Origin: Bin80 sp026708685
GTDB lineage: Bacteria > Bacteroidota > Rhodothermia > Rhodothermales > Bin80
NCBI GenBank assembly: GCA_965200955.1
Contig: OZ241742.1
Coordinates: 868,001-932,000 of the forward strand
DNA: 64,000 nt
Direction of reading: 5' to 3'
Of the stretch, positions 37,828 to 46,907 are shown piece after piece. A program made the position numbers and the translations under genes. The notes beneath the pieces were generated by a model, which had not been told where the DNA came from, searched no databases, and worked only from the letters and a program-made list of their open reading frames with translations. The number at the start of each line of letters is the position of its first letter. Position 1 is the first letter of the stretch.

Positions 37828-38583
37828 ATGCTAATGAACGGTTTCATTGGTATTATTGTGATTGAAAGCAAGCTCTTTTTACGTTCTAGAGTTGCTTCGT
37901 TTTTTACCTTTATCTTTCCGATCATACTATTCCTTGTATTCGGATCTATTTTTGGGGATACGCCGGTTTGGAATCATCCAGATCTGGCCTATGTTGATTT
38001 TTATGCTCCAGCACTTATTGGTGCATTTATTGGTCAAGCGGGGCTGGTTAATTTAGCTGTATTTGTTGCATCCTATCGGCAATGGGGCATTTTGAAACGA
38101 TATAATGTTAGTCCTTTGCCCTTAAGCCATTATTTAATGGGGCTGGGTATAGTTCATTTTGCTAGCTTACTAACATCATCTTTGATCTTGATTATGATAG
38201 GGAAATGGATTTTTGGTCTTCAACTGGTGGGTGATCTATTCTTAGTAGTCTTGGCCGGGCTATTAGGTGTAGGTAGTTTTTTTTCTTTGGGTTTTTTGAT
38301 TAGCGGTCTTTTTTCATCTCCACAATCTGTTCTTTCAATAGGACAGTTTTCGTTTATATCAATGTTCCTACTTTCAGGGGCAGCAGTACCGCGTCAACTA
38401 TTTCCTGAATGGTTGTATACAATGAGTTCTTTTCTTCCATTAACACATATTGTTGAAGTGTTTTCTGGTCTTTGGATGGGAGAGTCATTTTCTGAGCACT
38501 TTGTGTCATTGGTGATTATGATTGGCATAACCATTGTTACTTTTCCGATAGCAATTCGTGCATTTTCGTGGCAGAAAATGTAG
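37828..38583 (+). CDS. ABC-2 type transporter permease
   Basis: 251 residues (ATG at 37828 or 37834). Six membrane segments can be seen, among them FFTFIFPIILFLVFGSIFG, LVNLAVFVASYRQWG, LIMIGKWIFGLQLVGDLFLV, FFSLGFLISGLF, FSFISMFLLSGAAVPRQLFP and LVIMIGITIVTFPIAI. The YRQWGILKRYNVSPLPLSHY loop and the SGAAVPRQLFPEWL motif are typical of the ABC-2/DrrB family. It diverges from the receptor gene and probably works with the ATPase at 32886-33827. Confidence 0.88.
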   Translation: MLMNGFIGIIVIESKLFLRSRVASFFTFIFPIILFLVFGSIFGDTPVWNHPDLAYVDFYAPALIGAFIGQAGLVNLAVFVASYRQWGILKRYNVSPLPLSHYLMGLGIVHFASLLTSSLILIMIGKWIFGLQLVGDLFLVVLAGLLGVGSFFSLGFLISGLFSSPQSVLSIGQFSFISMFLLSGAAVPRQLFPEWLYTMSSFLPLTHIVEVFSGLWMGESFSEHFVSLVIMIGITIVTFPIAIRAFSWQKM

Positions 38584-38904
38584 GAAATCGTCTGACGATA
38601 AATTCAGATCAAGATACAGGCTAATCTGAGTGATTCTCTTCCTGAACTCTCATAAATATGGTGGATTCTTAGATCATAAAAGTACGTTTGCCTATCTAAT
38701 CAGGACTTAGATACCTGAAATTGATGATCTACTTTGTAATGAGTGAAGTGGATCAGGTCACTTGCAATGGAACTGCAATGCTGTTGTTTTGAAGATTATG
38801 CGTATATTGAATGTATTGCAAAGTTGAGTTGATATACCTTCCATAAGGTTGAAACGACAACTTTCTGTGTTATTCTACCTTTTTCATTTTACATTTCCGA
38901 AATT
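38584..38904. other. Intergenic region, no gene seen
   Basis: 321 bp, A-T rich. No frame, tRNA or strong hairpin is seen. Presumably holds the promoter of the next gene. Confidence 0.4.
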
Positions 38905-39472
38905 ATGATTTACCCCCCCCCAATGTATATGTAAAAAACTTACATATACATTTTTAATATGTGCATCTATATTTTTTTGTACAGTCATAACTCCCCAATC
39001 TAAAGCCCAAGTCATCGATCAACGAGTCCGTGTGATGCAAAAATCTGGATTAACAAGTATTGGGCAAGTTACTGAGGTCAAGGATTCCATTTTTGTTGTT
39101 TTTGACGAGCGCTCGGCACAGTTCAACCAGTTTTCCTACAATAATGTAGATGTGCTTTCTACAAGCCTTGGGACTCGTTCCCATGTAAAAGATGGAATTC
39201 TTTATGGGGCACTCGCTGGATCGGCCATGTTTCTGGCTTTCTGTATAGAGTTAGTTGATTTAGGTGCATGTGGTTTTGATGGGGCGACCATTGGTACGTT
39301 CATCGGCACTAATCTTCCGTTTGTTGGAATTGGTGCACTTGTGGGATTTTTGATTAAATCAGAACGGTGGGTTCCTATTCCGATTCGGGGGCAGACTGCT
39401 GTTAGATTTCAACCAACTCTCAATATGGACTTCGCTGGTCAACCTGTATTTGGAGTTCGTGTTCAGCTATGA
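38905..39472 (+). CDS. Small secreted or membrane protein, signal peptide out of frame through a poly-C tract
   Basis: The body (39032-39472, a GTG or ATG start giving 145 residues) has a hydrophobic glycine-rich middle (ILYGALAGSAMFLAFCIELV, IGTFIGTNLPFVGIGALVGF) and a C-terminal VRFQPTLNMD. In the same frame upstream is a good signal-peptide sequence, KKLTYTFLICASIFFC then TVITPQSKAQ. Its only ATG, at 38905, reaches it only if the run of nine C loses one base (MIYPPQCICKKLTYTF); with nine C it stops at 38950. So the protein is probably OFF here, with C8 being ON. Function unknown. Confidence 0.6.
38913..38921 (+). repeat. Poly-C tract (C9), phase-variation candidate
   Basis: Nine C seven bases after the only usable ATG (38905). 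With eight C the signal peptide and protein body are in frame; with nine they are not. A perfect hairpin follows directly at 38923-38951. Confidence 0.7.
38923..38951 (+). repeat. Perfect 12-bp inverted repeat after the poly-C tract
   Basis: ATGTATATGTAA, loop AAAAC, then TTACATATACAT followed by TTTTT. It lies within the signal-peptide codons. It could slow polymerase or ribosome, act as an attenuator-like terminator, or bind a dimeric regulator. Confidence 0.6.
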
Positions 39473-39536
39473 TTGTCATTGATTACTCACAACATAGATG
39501 TAGAAATCCATCAATTTTTCAACCTAACTATCATTC

Positions 39537-40151
39537 ATGAGATTTTTTATAATTTTTTCAATCTTCTGCCTCCTCCCGACTCTTACCCGTGCTCAAACTA
39601 CTGAGTCAACAAGATCCATGTCTATACAAGCTGGACTAAGTTTTTCAACAACTAGTTCAGATGAGACAGATTATCAAACTGGGAGCATTCTCAAAGCGTC
39701 CGTTCTTTTGCCAATTACTACTAAGTTGAGTACGCGGGTGGGGCTCGGCTGGGTGCAAAAGGGTGAGTCACTGGAGGCCTTAGGAATTAAGGTCGGATTC
39801 ACAGCCAACTACCTTTCCATCCCTGCACTATTGTCAATCAATCCGACTTCAAGCCTACGCCTAATGGCTGGCCCAGTACTCTCCTTTTCTATTGGTTGTT
39901 CAGCTTCAGCCTCAGTTGAAGATATAGACATCAATCTTGATTGTGACGAATTTGAAGATGCCTCTGATCTTGTAAATCCTGTAGATTTATCCGTAATGGC
40001 TGGCATAGGGGTGGATATACCCGTATCTCGTACCATATCTCTGAGTGTTGATGCTGCTTATGATTTCGGACTTACAGAAGCTTATTCTGATGAAACCCAA
40101 AATAGAAGCTTCCTACTTGCGGCTGGCGTTCGTTTTCCATTAGGACGGTGA
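39537..40151 (+). CDS. Outer-membrane beta-barrel protein
   Basis: 204 residues with signal peptide RFFIIFSIFCLLPTLTRAQ. The alternating beta pattern and the motifs SIQAGLSFSTTSS, LSTRVGLGWVQKG, LSIPALLSINPTSSLRLMAG, LSVMAGIGVDIPVS and the final LLAAGVRFPLGR match small porin-family (PorT/OmpW-like) barrels of Bacteroidota. A cysteine-containing acidic loop (INLDCDEFEDASD) projects between strands. It may be co-transcribed with the upstream phase-variable gene (64-bp gap). Confidence 0.75.
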   Translation: MRFFIIFSIFCLLPTLTRAQTTESTRSMSIQAGLSFSTTSSDETDYQTGSILKASVLLPITTKLSTRVGLGWVQKGESLEALGIKVGFTANYLSIPALLSINPTSSLRLMAGPVLSFSIGCSASASVEDIDINLDCDEFEDASDLVNPVDLSVMAGIGVDIPVSRTISLSVDAAYDFGLTEAYSDETQNRSFLLAAGVRFPLGR

Positions 40152-40344
40152 CTAGTGGAAAATATCTTTATTGTTCATAGTTGAATGTTCAAAAACCACA
40201 GAAATGCAAACTTTCGTTTGATGTCTGATAGAAATTTGATGAAGTTCTATGCGACGTTGCTGAACTTAGCCATTTGCGAATGATCCATCATAATTCAATC
40301 ACGATGGAGGTGATCGTTAGCTTTGTTGTTTGATGGCTACTGGT
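40152..40344. other. Intergenic region, no gene seen
   Basis: 193 bp without a convincing frame or structure, between the barrel gene and the decayed PEGA copy. Confidence 0.35.
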
Positions 40345-40726
40345 TACGGAAATCTGTTTCTCAGCAAGGCAAGTCAGTGACTCTGAGTATCTATTCCGAT
40401 TCTGCCACGGTTTGGCTTAGTGTAGACCGATTGGAGCGACCCCTATGATGATAGACATTAGCATCAAGAGATGTAGTATTGGTTTACCAAACGAAGGCTA
40501 CTCATACGGAACCTGTAATCTAATCCCCGAAGAACATGACGGTGCCACTGCTGCAACCAACGTAATTGCTAGGGGGCCTGGTGCTATTCCATTGATCATA
40601 TGTGCTGGCACAGCGGCAAATCTGGGAGGCCTTCTTATTGAGCCCATTGCATGTGCCTCAGGAGCGATAGCTGATGGGCTTGATTGTAAAAAACATGTTG
40701 CTACCAATTGTTCGGGATCACTCTGA
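40345..40726 (+). pseudogene. Decayed PEGA lipoprotein copy
   Basis: The plus strand reads KSVTLSIYSDSATVWLSVDR and, in another frame, NEGYSYGTCNLIPEEHDGAT, a glycine/alanine-rich segment, and KKHVATNCSGSL. These align with KTIILSSVPDSAEVYLNSIP, KEGYTNATCELIPKTDG and the C-terminal segment of the two intact copies downstream. The signal peptide and part of the PEGA core are missing and the frame is broken, so it is the oldest, dead member of a tandem family. Confidence 0.65.
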
Positions 40727-40786
40727 TCAAACAATCCCAGCAGAATTAATGCTCAAAGATTTTATATTGATCAGATTTTCAAGGTC

Positions 40787-41311
40787 ATGAATACTATTTT
40801 ATCGGTTCGTACGATCACATTGAGTGTGATGACTGCTATCCTAATTCTTTGTTCTATCGGATGTGGATCCTTACGGATTAGTGATAGCAAGACAATCATT
40901 CTGAGTAGTGTGCCCGATTCCGCAGAAGTTTATCTCAACTCTATTCCAGTAGGGGTCACCCCTATTGCACTCAATATCAGCAACAAGGAGAAATCAACCT
41001 TTGTTTTTTCAAAAGAGGGTTACACTAATGCTACTTGCGAGTTGATTCCAAAGACAGATGGTAGATCTTTAGGGTTAAATGTTTTAACTGGGGCGGTTAT
41101 CGGTGGAACTATAACTGGAATCTGTTTATCAGCTTGGCTTCTCACGAATGCGGTTGGTGCAGAAAGCTCAATTAATCCCCTGTGCTATCTACCACCTTTA
41201 GCACTGGGAATACTCATTTCTCTTATGGATAGAAAAGGTATGCGACATATACCTGAAGATTCATGTGAGATCACTCTTGAGAAAATCATTACAGGAGAAT
41301 CTGAACCATAA
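40787..41311 (+). CDS. PEGA-domain lipoprotein, copy 1
   Basis: 174 residues. The signal with lipobox ILILCSIGC suggests membrane anchoring. The PEGA domain is VPDSAEVYLNSIPVGVTP, then FVFSKEGYTNATCELIP. It is followed by a hydrophobic hairpin (GLNVLTGAVIGGTITGICL) and PLALGILISLMD. PEGA domains are usually on the cell surface or periplasm and bind ligands or wall components. Copy 2 starts 49 bp after its stop. Confidence 0.75.
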   Translation: MNTILSVRTITLSVMTAILILCSIGCGSLRISDSKTIILSSVPDSAEVYLNSIPVGVTPIALNISNKEKSTFVFSKEGYTNATCELIPKTDGRSLGLNVLTGAVIGGTITGICLSAWLLTNAVGAESSINPLCYLPPLALGILISLMDRKGMRHIPEDSCEITLEKIITGESEP

Positions 41312-41359
41312 TTATTTTGTATCTTAATGTATTATTACAATTATCATTCTTTCAAAATC

Positions 41360-41887
41360 ATGGGTAGTATTCTACCAATTCGTGCCATCACAACGTTTGT
41401 GATGGCTAGCATCTTCGTTCTATATTGCACTGGGTGTGGATCAACTCGAATCAGTAATAGCAAGTCCATAGCTCTGAGAAGTGTTCCCGATTCTGCGTTA
41501 GTTACTTATAATTCCATTCCTGTAGGTGTCACCCCTATGGCACTGACCGTCAATACTAGTCATCAATCAAACATTGTTTTTTCAAAGGAGGGCTATAACA
41601 ATGCAACCTGTGAGCTCATTCCAGAGAGGGATGAGTCCGCCACTGGAGGCAAGGTTCTTGCCGGAGTGGGCATAGGAGTTTTAGGATTCGGACTCTGTGC
41701 GTTGTTAGTCACAGGATTGAACGAAATATCTGATGAAGATACCTCAATCAGTCCCGCGTGCTTAGCACCTTTAGGATTGGGGATACTCTTTCCTCTCATC
41801 GGCACTCCTGACTCACATCAAATTACTAAAAATTCGTGCGATGTTACTCTCCAGAAAAAACCTGTAGAGGGGCAGTCAGATCTTTGA
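41360..41887 (+). CDS. PEGA-domain lipoprotein, copy 2
   Basis: 175 residues from the ATG at 41360 (MGSILPIRAITTFVM); an earlier ATG at 41327 adds 11 unlikely residues. The signal ends at YCTGC. The PEGA core is PDSALVTYNSIPVGVTPMAL and VFSKEGYNNATCELIPERDE. The C-terminal membrane-like region has GVGIGVLGFGLCALLVTGL and CLAPLGLGILFPLI. Clearly paralogous to 40787-41311, with conserved cysteines in both. Confidence 0.75.
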   Translation: MGSILPIRAITTFVMASIFVLYCTGCGSTRISNSKSIALRSVPDSALVTYNSIPVGVTPMALTVNTSHQSNIVFSKEGYNNATCELIPERDESATGGKVLAGVGIGVLGFGLCALLVTGLNEISDEDTSISPACLAPLGLGILFPLIGTPDSHQITKNSCDVTLQKKPVEGQSDL

Positions 41888-42098
41888 TTTCACCTGATTG
41901 GTCATATGGATCACTCATAGATGATTTGGATTTGATGAACGCGTCAATCAATAGAGATTCCCCATTTTTTTCAGGTTCTATTAAGAATCAATGTGAGATG
42001 CGGATACTACTGACATGCCATCCAAGTCCATGCTGAATTGGTCTTGATTCGTTGCAAGGTAGACTAGCCACGGATCACGCCTATCAAAACTCACTCTC
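41888..42098. other. Intergenic region upstream of the seven-gene operon
   Basis: 211 bp that should hold the promoter of the operon starting at 42099. No clear motif or terminator is visible. Confidence 0.4.
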
Positions 42099-43088
42099 AT
42101 GAATGCTCTCTCAATGATCACATGTGTTGAGGATCTTGAATCCTTGCAGGAGGGCTCGGTCAAGCCACTACCATGTGACCTGTACCAACTCACCAATCCA
42201 TCCATTCACCTTGCATTACATCATAGGGATGGCTCATTGATTGCCCGATGTTCACTATGGGACCGTCATAACGCAGATGGAGTTGCAGTTGCGGAGGGAC
42301 TTGTTGGCCACTATGAGGCAGCCGATGTAGATGCAGGTGCCGAAATACTACAGCATGCTACAAATCTGCATCATCAAAAAGGGCATCGGCGAGTGATCGG
42401 CCCAATGGATAAGTCCACATGGCATCGGTATCGGCTTGTCACAGATCGGGGGACCGAGCCGACATTCTTTTTAGAACCAGATAACCCCGACGAGTGGCCG
42501 CGCCATTTTTCCGAGGCTGGATTTACCCCGGTGTCCACCTATACCTCTGCCCTGAATGAGGATCTCAGTCAGGTTGACCCCCGTTCCGATGCACGCCGGG
42601 CGGAGTTTGAAAATGAGGGTATCACAATAAGGAACATCGATATGAGTCGATTTGAGGAAGAACTCGCCGCTATTCACAAAATGTCCTTATTGGCATTCAG
42701 CCGAAATTTCTTATATAGCCCCATTGGATTGAAAGAATTTCTAACCTTATATGTGCCCATCCGCATCCATGTGATCCCCGAGTTGGTTATTTTAATAGAG
42801 CACAATCAACATCTGATTGGTTTCATTTTCATGGTTCCAGATCTCTTTGAAGCAAAACGGGGTGTCCCGCCCAAAACGGCGATCATCAAATCCATGGCCG
42901 TTCATCCAGACTACGGAGGCAGGGGGCTCGGTGGAATTCTGATGGACTATATTCAAAGATCTGCACAAAAACTTGGATTCCAGCGTGTGATCTTCGCACT
43001 GATGGAGGAGACCAATCGGTCAAGAACGATTTCCAATCACTACGGAACCACCATCCGACGCTATACCCTCTACGAAAAGCCGTTGTAG
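42099..43088 (+). CDS. GNAT-family acyltransferase, first gene of the operon
   Basis: 329 residues. The acetyl-CoA-binding signature HPDYGGRGLGGILMDYIQRS is followed by QRVIFALMEETNRSRTI and HYGTTIRRYTLYEKPL. The N-terminal half is a second GNAT-like lobe (MDKSTWHRYRLVTDRG, FSEAGFTPVSTYTSALN), so a double-domain acyltransferase. It is three bases before the OleC-like ligase gene. Likely role: N- or O-acylation of a small molecule in the pathway. Substrate unknown. Confidence 0.8.
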   Translation: MNALSMITCVEDLESLQEGSVKPLPCDLYQLTNPSIHLALHHRDGSLIARCSLWDRHNADGVAVAEGLVGHYEAADVDAGAEILQHATNLHHQKGHRRVIGPMDKSTWHRYRLVTDRGTEPTFFLEPDNPDEWPRHFSEAGFTPVSTYTSALNEDLSQVDPRSDARRAEFENEGITIRNIDMSRFEEELAAIHKMSLLAFSRNFLYSPIGLKEFLTLYVPIRIHVIPELVILIEHNQHLIGFIFMVPDLFEAKRGVPPKTAIIKSMAVHPDYGGRGLGGILMDYIQRSAQKLGFQRVIFALMEETNRSRTISNHYGTTIRRYTLYEKPL

Positions 43089-43091
43089 TGC

Positions 43092-44696
43092 ATGAATATC
43101 TGCCACATCCTGATGGAGCAGGCCATAGAGCGGCCAGAGCAGGATGCCATCATTGAGGGTAGCGGTCATCACACTCGTACAGTGACATTTGCTCAACTTA
43201 CCGATCGATCGGCCAAAGCAGCTGCACTATTGCGCATGATAGGACTCACTCATGGAGATCGTATTCTTCTCTTCCAGCCCGTTTCTATTGAGCTCTATGT
43301 GGCACTCCTTGCTATTTTTCGATTGGGTCTCGTCGCCACTGTATTGGACCCTTCTGCAGGACGCAAACACATTGAGCAGTGTTGCCGTATTGCTGAGCCA
43401 AAAGCATTCCTTGGCCCGGCGCGGGCACATGTACTGCGCTTTCTCTGTGAAGGTTTACGGCACATTGAACATCACTTGATTACTACGTCGTGGATTCCCT
43501 TCGCAATTGGTTGGTCCAAACTTGAGCGTCTCAGCCCCTTGGACTCCATTGAGGAATGCTCGTCCTCCCATGATGCTTTACTTACCTTTACCAGTGGGAG
43601 TACTGGACTTCCCAAAGCAGCTATTCGGAGTCATGGATTTCTCCGTGCACAACATGAGGTTTTGGCCTCATCCATTGACCTTGAGCCCCGTGAGATTGAC
43701 CTACCCGCCTTACCAATCTTTGTGCTGGCTAATTTAGCATCTGGTGTCACTTCAGTCATCCCTAAGTGCGATTTGCGGACACCCGGCATGATTGAACCCG
43801 AACCCGTATTAGAGCAAATTCAGGAGCATCACATTACTCGAACGGTAGCATCTCCAGCTTTCTATAATCAACTCCTTGAGGTAAACCGTTCGAAACCAAA
43901 AAGTCAAGAAAAGAACAAAGAAGGACTCGCTTCACTGAGAAAGCTCTATACCGGTGGTGCACCAGTCTTTCCCCCTCTCTTGCATGAACTTCGTGCGGCC
44001 ATGCCCAGAGGGCAAGTGATCGTAGTCTATGGATCTACGGAGGCAGAACCCATTTCACATCTCAATTGGGATGAAGCCAGTACACATGACCGATTGTCCA
44101 TGTACGATGGTAAGGGGCTCCTCGTAGGAAAGCCCGTAAGCCAAATCAAAGTTCGTATTATGGAGAATCAATGGGGGAAACCACTATCCGCCATGAACAC
44201 CCAAGAATTTGCACAGATGGAACACCCAGAAATGCAACCCGGTGAAATCGTGGTCAGTGGGCCACATGTTCTTAATGGTTATCTCAACGGGGTCGGTGAT
44301 GAAGAGACGAAGTTCCGAGTAGATGATCATATCTGGCATCGAACCGGTGATGCAGGTTATCTTGATCCACATGGTCGATTGTGGCTCTTAGGTCGAGCAA
44401 GTGCAGTCATTCAAGATGATCGTGGTACAGTCTATCCATTCGCCGTAGAATGTGCAGCGAGCCAATTGGGCTTTATCCGAAGGAGTGCTCTTGCTAGCCT
44501 CAATCTCCAGCGCTTACTCGCGGTTGAATTACAATCATTTGCTCCTGCAGATGCAGATCAACAAATTCATACAATCCTTGCATGGGCACATATAGACAAG
44601 ATTGTAAGAGTCCCTCGTATTCCGGTGGATCGTCGTCATAATGCAAAGGTAAACTATCCTTCACTCACAAAACAACTACAACGTTATGTCAGCTGA
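43092..44696 (+). CDS. AMP-forming ligase related to OleC
   Basis: 534 residues of the ANL superfamily. The P-loop is LLTFTSGSTGLPKAAIRSHG. The OleC-like stretch is EIDLPALPIFVLANLASGVT then SVIPKCDLRTPG, followed by RKLYTGGAPVFPPLLHELR, VIVVYGSTEAEPISHL and YLDPHGRLWLLGRAS. OleC makes beta-lactones from beta-hydroxy acids; close relatives activate acyl groups as AMP or CoA esters. No OleA or OleD partners are here, so the exact reaction is open. It overlaps the HMG-CoA reductase gene by 11 bp. Confidence 0.85.
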   Translation: MNICHILMEQAIERPEQDAIIEGSGHHTRTVTFAQLTDRSAKAAALLRMIGLTHGDRILLFQPVSIELYVALLAIFRLGLVATVLDPSAGRKHIEQCCRIAEPKAFLGPARAHVLRFLCEGLRHIEHHLITTSWIPFAIGWSKLERLSPLDSIEECSSSHDALLTFTSGSTGLPKAAIRSHGFLRAQHEVLASSIDLEPREIDLPALPIFVLANLASGVTSVIPKCDLRTPGMIEPEPVLEQIQEHHITRTVASPAFYNQLLEVNRSKPKSQEKNKEGLASLRKLYTGGAPVFPPLLHELRAAMPRGQVIVVYGSTEAEPISHLNWDEASTHDRLSMYDGKGLLVGKPVSQIKVRIMENQWGKPLSAMNTQEFAQMEHPEMQPGEIVVSGPHVLNGYLNGVGDEETKFRVDDHIWHRTGDAGYLDPHGRLWLLGRASAVIQDDRGTVYPFAVECAASQLGFIRRSALASLNLQRLLAVELQSFAPADADQQIHTILAWAHIDKIVRVPRIPVDRRHNAKVNYPSLTKQLQRYVS

Positions 44697-45969
44697 TCTT
44701 CGTGGTGTCAAAGGCTTCTTTCAGCGCCTTTTCACCGAACGCACGATGCAAGAAGTAGAGCAGAGTCTCCATCCTTCCTTGGAGGATATGCCTCCAAGTA
44801 TCCCTCGTGGAGACGCACCCGGAACGATTTCTCCCCAAGAAGTCGATCGTCGTTGGGCCACCCTTGGCACGACCGAGTCCGTCCAACATCAAATCCTTGA
44901 TGATAGGACTCGTGAGCAGATGAACGCCTATTCCAAGAATATTGAGAATTTCATTGGCACGGTGAAAGTCCCTATCGGGATTGCAGGACCACTACGAGTC
45001 CACGGACTGTTTGCCAACGGAGATTATTATGTTCCACTGGCTACTTCCGAAGCTGCTCTGGTAGCATCCTATTCGCGGGGAGCTCAATCCATCACGAAGG
45101 CAGGTGGAGCAACCGTAGCGATGATGTGGGAAGGCGTGAGCCGTGCACCGGTCTTTGTGTTTGACAATCTAATGGAAGTCGGGAAATTTATGGCATGGGC
45201 AAGCGAACAGGTCGACGCATTCAAAGAGATTGCCGGATCCACTACTAGACACGGCAAACTGCTTCGGACATGCTTTAATGTGGAAGGGAACCATGTATAC
45301 CTTATTTTTGATTATGTCACTGGTGATGCCTCTGGACAAAATATGGTTACGATCGCTACTGATGCTGTTTGTCGCTATATCCTTGAACAGACACCAGTCC
45401 AACCAGCATACTGGTTTGTGGAAGCCAATCTCTCAGGAGATAAGAAGGCATCGCATCTGTCGTTTCAGAATGTCCGCGGAAAAAAGGTGACCGCCGAGGT
45501 AACGCTTCCCCCTGAAATCCTAAAAAGCCACCTGAAAACAACTGCCAGTAAGATGGTGGACTATTATCATGCCGGGGTCATCGGTGGAGTCATGAGCGGC
45601 AACATTGGGCTGCAAGGACATTATGCCAACGGAATGGCAGCACTCTTCATCGCCTGCGGTCAGGATGCGGCATGTGTTGCTGAATCTTCGGTGGGTATCA
45701 CCCGGATGGAACGTACAGATGATGATGGTCTGTACGCATCGGTCACCCTTCCCAATCTCATTGTCGGGACGGTTGGAGGAGGCACCGGACTTCCTAGCCA
45801 GAGAGCGTGTCTTGACATTCTCAACCTCGGTGGATCTGGCAATGCCTCTGCTTTTTCAGAAGTATGTGCTGCATTGGTATTGGCAGGCGAGCTGTCCATC
45901 CAAGCAGCACTTTCATCGCATGGCTTTACCAATGCACATGAATCCTTGGCGCGCGGTCCCCAAAAATAA
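44686..45969 (+). CDS. HMG-CoA reductase, class I-like
   Basis: 427 residues. Class I signature: ENFIGTVKVPIGIAGPL with E87, GDASGQNM (213-220), the catalytic Lys in SGDKKASH (K253/K254), Asp in CGQDAACVAES (D327), GTVGGGTGLPSQ and C-terminal His418 in NAHESLARG. It reduces HMG-CoA to mevalonate, the committed isoprenoid step, probably cytosolic. No other mevalonate-pathway gene is in the window. The class II motif (LPLGVAxNF) is absent. Translationally coupled to both neighbours. Confidence 0.9.
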   Translation: MSADLRGVKGFFQRLFTERTMQEVEQSLHPSLEDMPPSIPRGDAPGTISPQEVDRRWATLGTTESVQHQILDDRTREQMNAYSKNIENFIGTVKVPIGIAGPLRVHGLFANGDYYVPLATSEAALVASYSRGAQSITKAGGATVAMMWEGVSRAPVFVFDNLMEVGKFMAWASEQVDAFKEIAGSTTRHGKLLRTCFNVEGNHVYLIFDYVTGDASGQNMVTIATDAVCRYILEQTPVQPAYWFVEANLSGDKKASHLSFQNVRGKKVTAEVTLPPEILKSHLKTTASKMVDYYHAGVIGGVMSGNIGLQGHYANGMAALFIACGQDAACVAESSVGITRMERTDDDGLYASVTLPNLIVGTVGGGTGLPSQRACLDILNLGGSGNASAFSEVCAALVLAGELSIQAALSSHGFTNAHESLARGPQK

Positions 45970-45974
45970 TCATC

Positions 45975-46907
45975 ATGAATCCTCAGGATGAACATGGCCT
46001 TCGTCGGTGGTGGACCTATCAGAAAGAGCGGTTCCCGCTTGTTCAACATGGCCCTGTCATCTTTGCCTTTAGTTTCAGTGCGGTTGCTTTCTCTTGGATG
46101 CTACATTCATCTGAGGGATGGCCAAATCCTTTATCTATACTGGTCGCGTTTGTCACTTGTCTGCTCTTCTTTTTACAGTTACGCATTTCAGACGAGTTCA
46201 AAGACAAGGAAGAGGATGCACGATATCGCCCTTACCGTCCTGTCCCCAGAGGTTTGGTGACTCTGCGTGAACTGGTGGTGCTCTTTCTATTGTGTGGGGT
46301 GGTTCAAGTAGGCTTAGCTCTATGGTTAGAACCAAGACTACTCATTCTCTTGGTGATGACTTGGACTTATCAGGCCTTTATGGGGAAAGAATTCTTTATA
46401 GGTCAGTGGTTACGAGGGAAGCATCTGACCTACCTGATCACCCATATGGCCATCATGCCTCTCGTAGATCTGTATGCGACGGGTACCGAGTGGGTTGTCT
46501 CTATTGGACACGCTCCAGATGGGCTCTTCTGGTTTCTCTTAGCCAGTCTTTTTAATGGGATGGGGATTGATATTGGTCGTAAGATTCGTAGCCCTGAAGA
46601 TGAGGAAGAAGGTGTCTCTACGTATTCGGTGGTTTGGGGGCGGGCAAGGGCGTTATGGACATGGTGGATAGTCATGGCTCTAGCATTGATCTGTACCTGC
46701 ATTGCTGCCCACCGGATTGAATTTTTCCTGCCGATCTTGATGATCCTGAGTATCACCCTTGGCGGTGCAGTCACAGTCGGATTATACTTTTTACGTTACC
46801 AAACCAGAGGATCGGGTAAATGGATTGAGATATACTCTGGGGCGTGGACCTTGATCCTTTACATGAGCCTTGGACTCCTTCCATTGATTTGGCGAGAATG
46901 GATATGA
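45975..46907 (+). CDS. UbiA-family prenyltransferase
   Basis: 310 residues, about eight membrane helices. First Asp-rich motif: D73-x3-D77-x3-D81 in QLRISDEFKDKEED. Second: DIGRKIRSPEDEEEGVSTYS (199-218). Both bind the Mg2+-prenyl-diphosphate. The RISDEFKD/GRKIRxPEDE variant belongs to a poorly characterised UbiA subgroup. It transfers a prenyl chain to an unknown acceptor at the membrane. Its stop codon overlaps the next gene's ATG (ATGA). Confidence 0.85.
   Translation: MNPQDEHGLRRWWTYQKERFPLVQHGPVIFAFSFSAVAFSWMLHSSEGWPNPLSILVAFVTCLLFFLQLRISDEFKDKEEDARYRPYRPVPRGLVTLRELVVLFLLCGVVQVGLALWLEPRLLILLVMTWTYQAFMGKEFFIGQWLRGKHLTYLITHMAIMPLVDLYATGTEWVVSIGHAPDGLFWFLLASLFNGMGIDIGRKIRSPEDEEEGVSTYSVVWGRARALWTWWIVMALALICTCIAAHRIEFFLPILMILSITLGGAVTVGLYFLRYQTRGSGKWIEIYSGAWTLILYMSLGLLPLIWREWI

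Noticed and set aside
46844..46903. 20-codon N-terminal extension of the dikinase
   Set aside because: It lies in the end of the UbiA gene. The ATGA overlap at 46904 is the usual translational coupling and begins with the ATP-grasp N-terminus.
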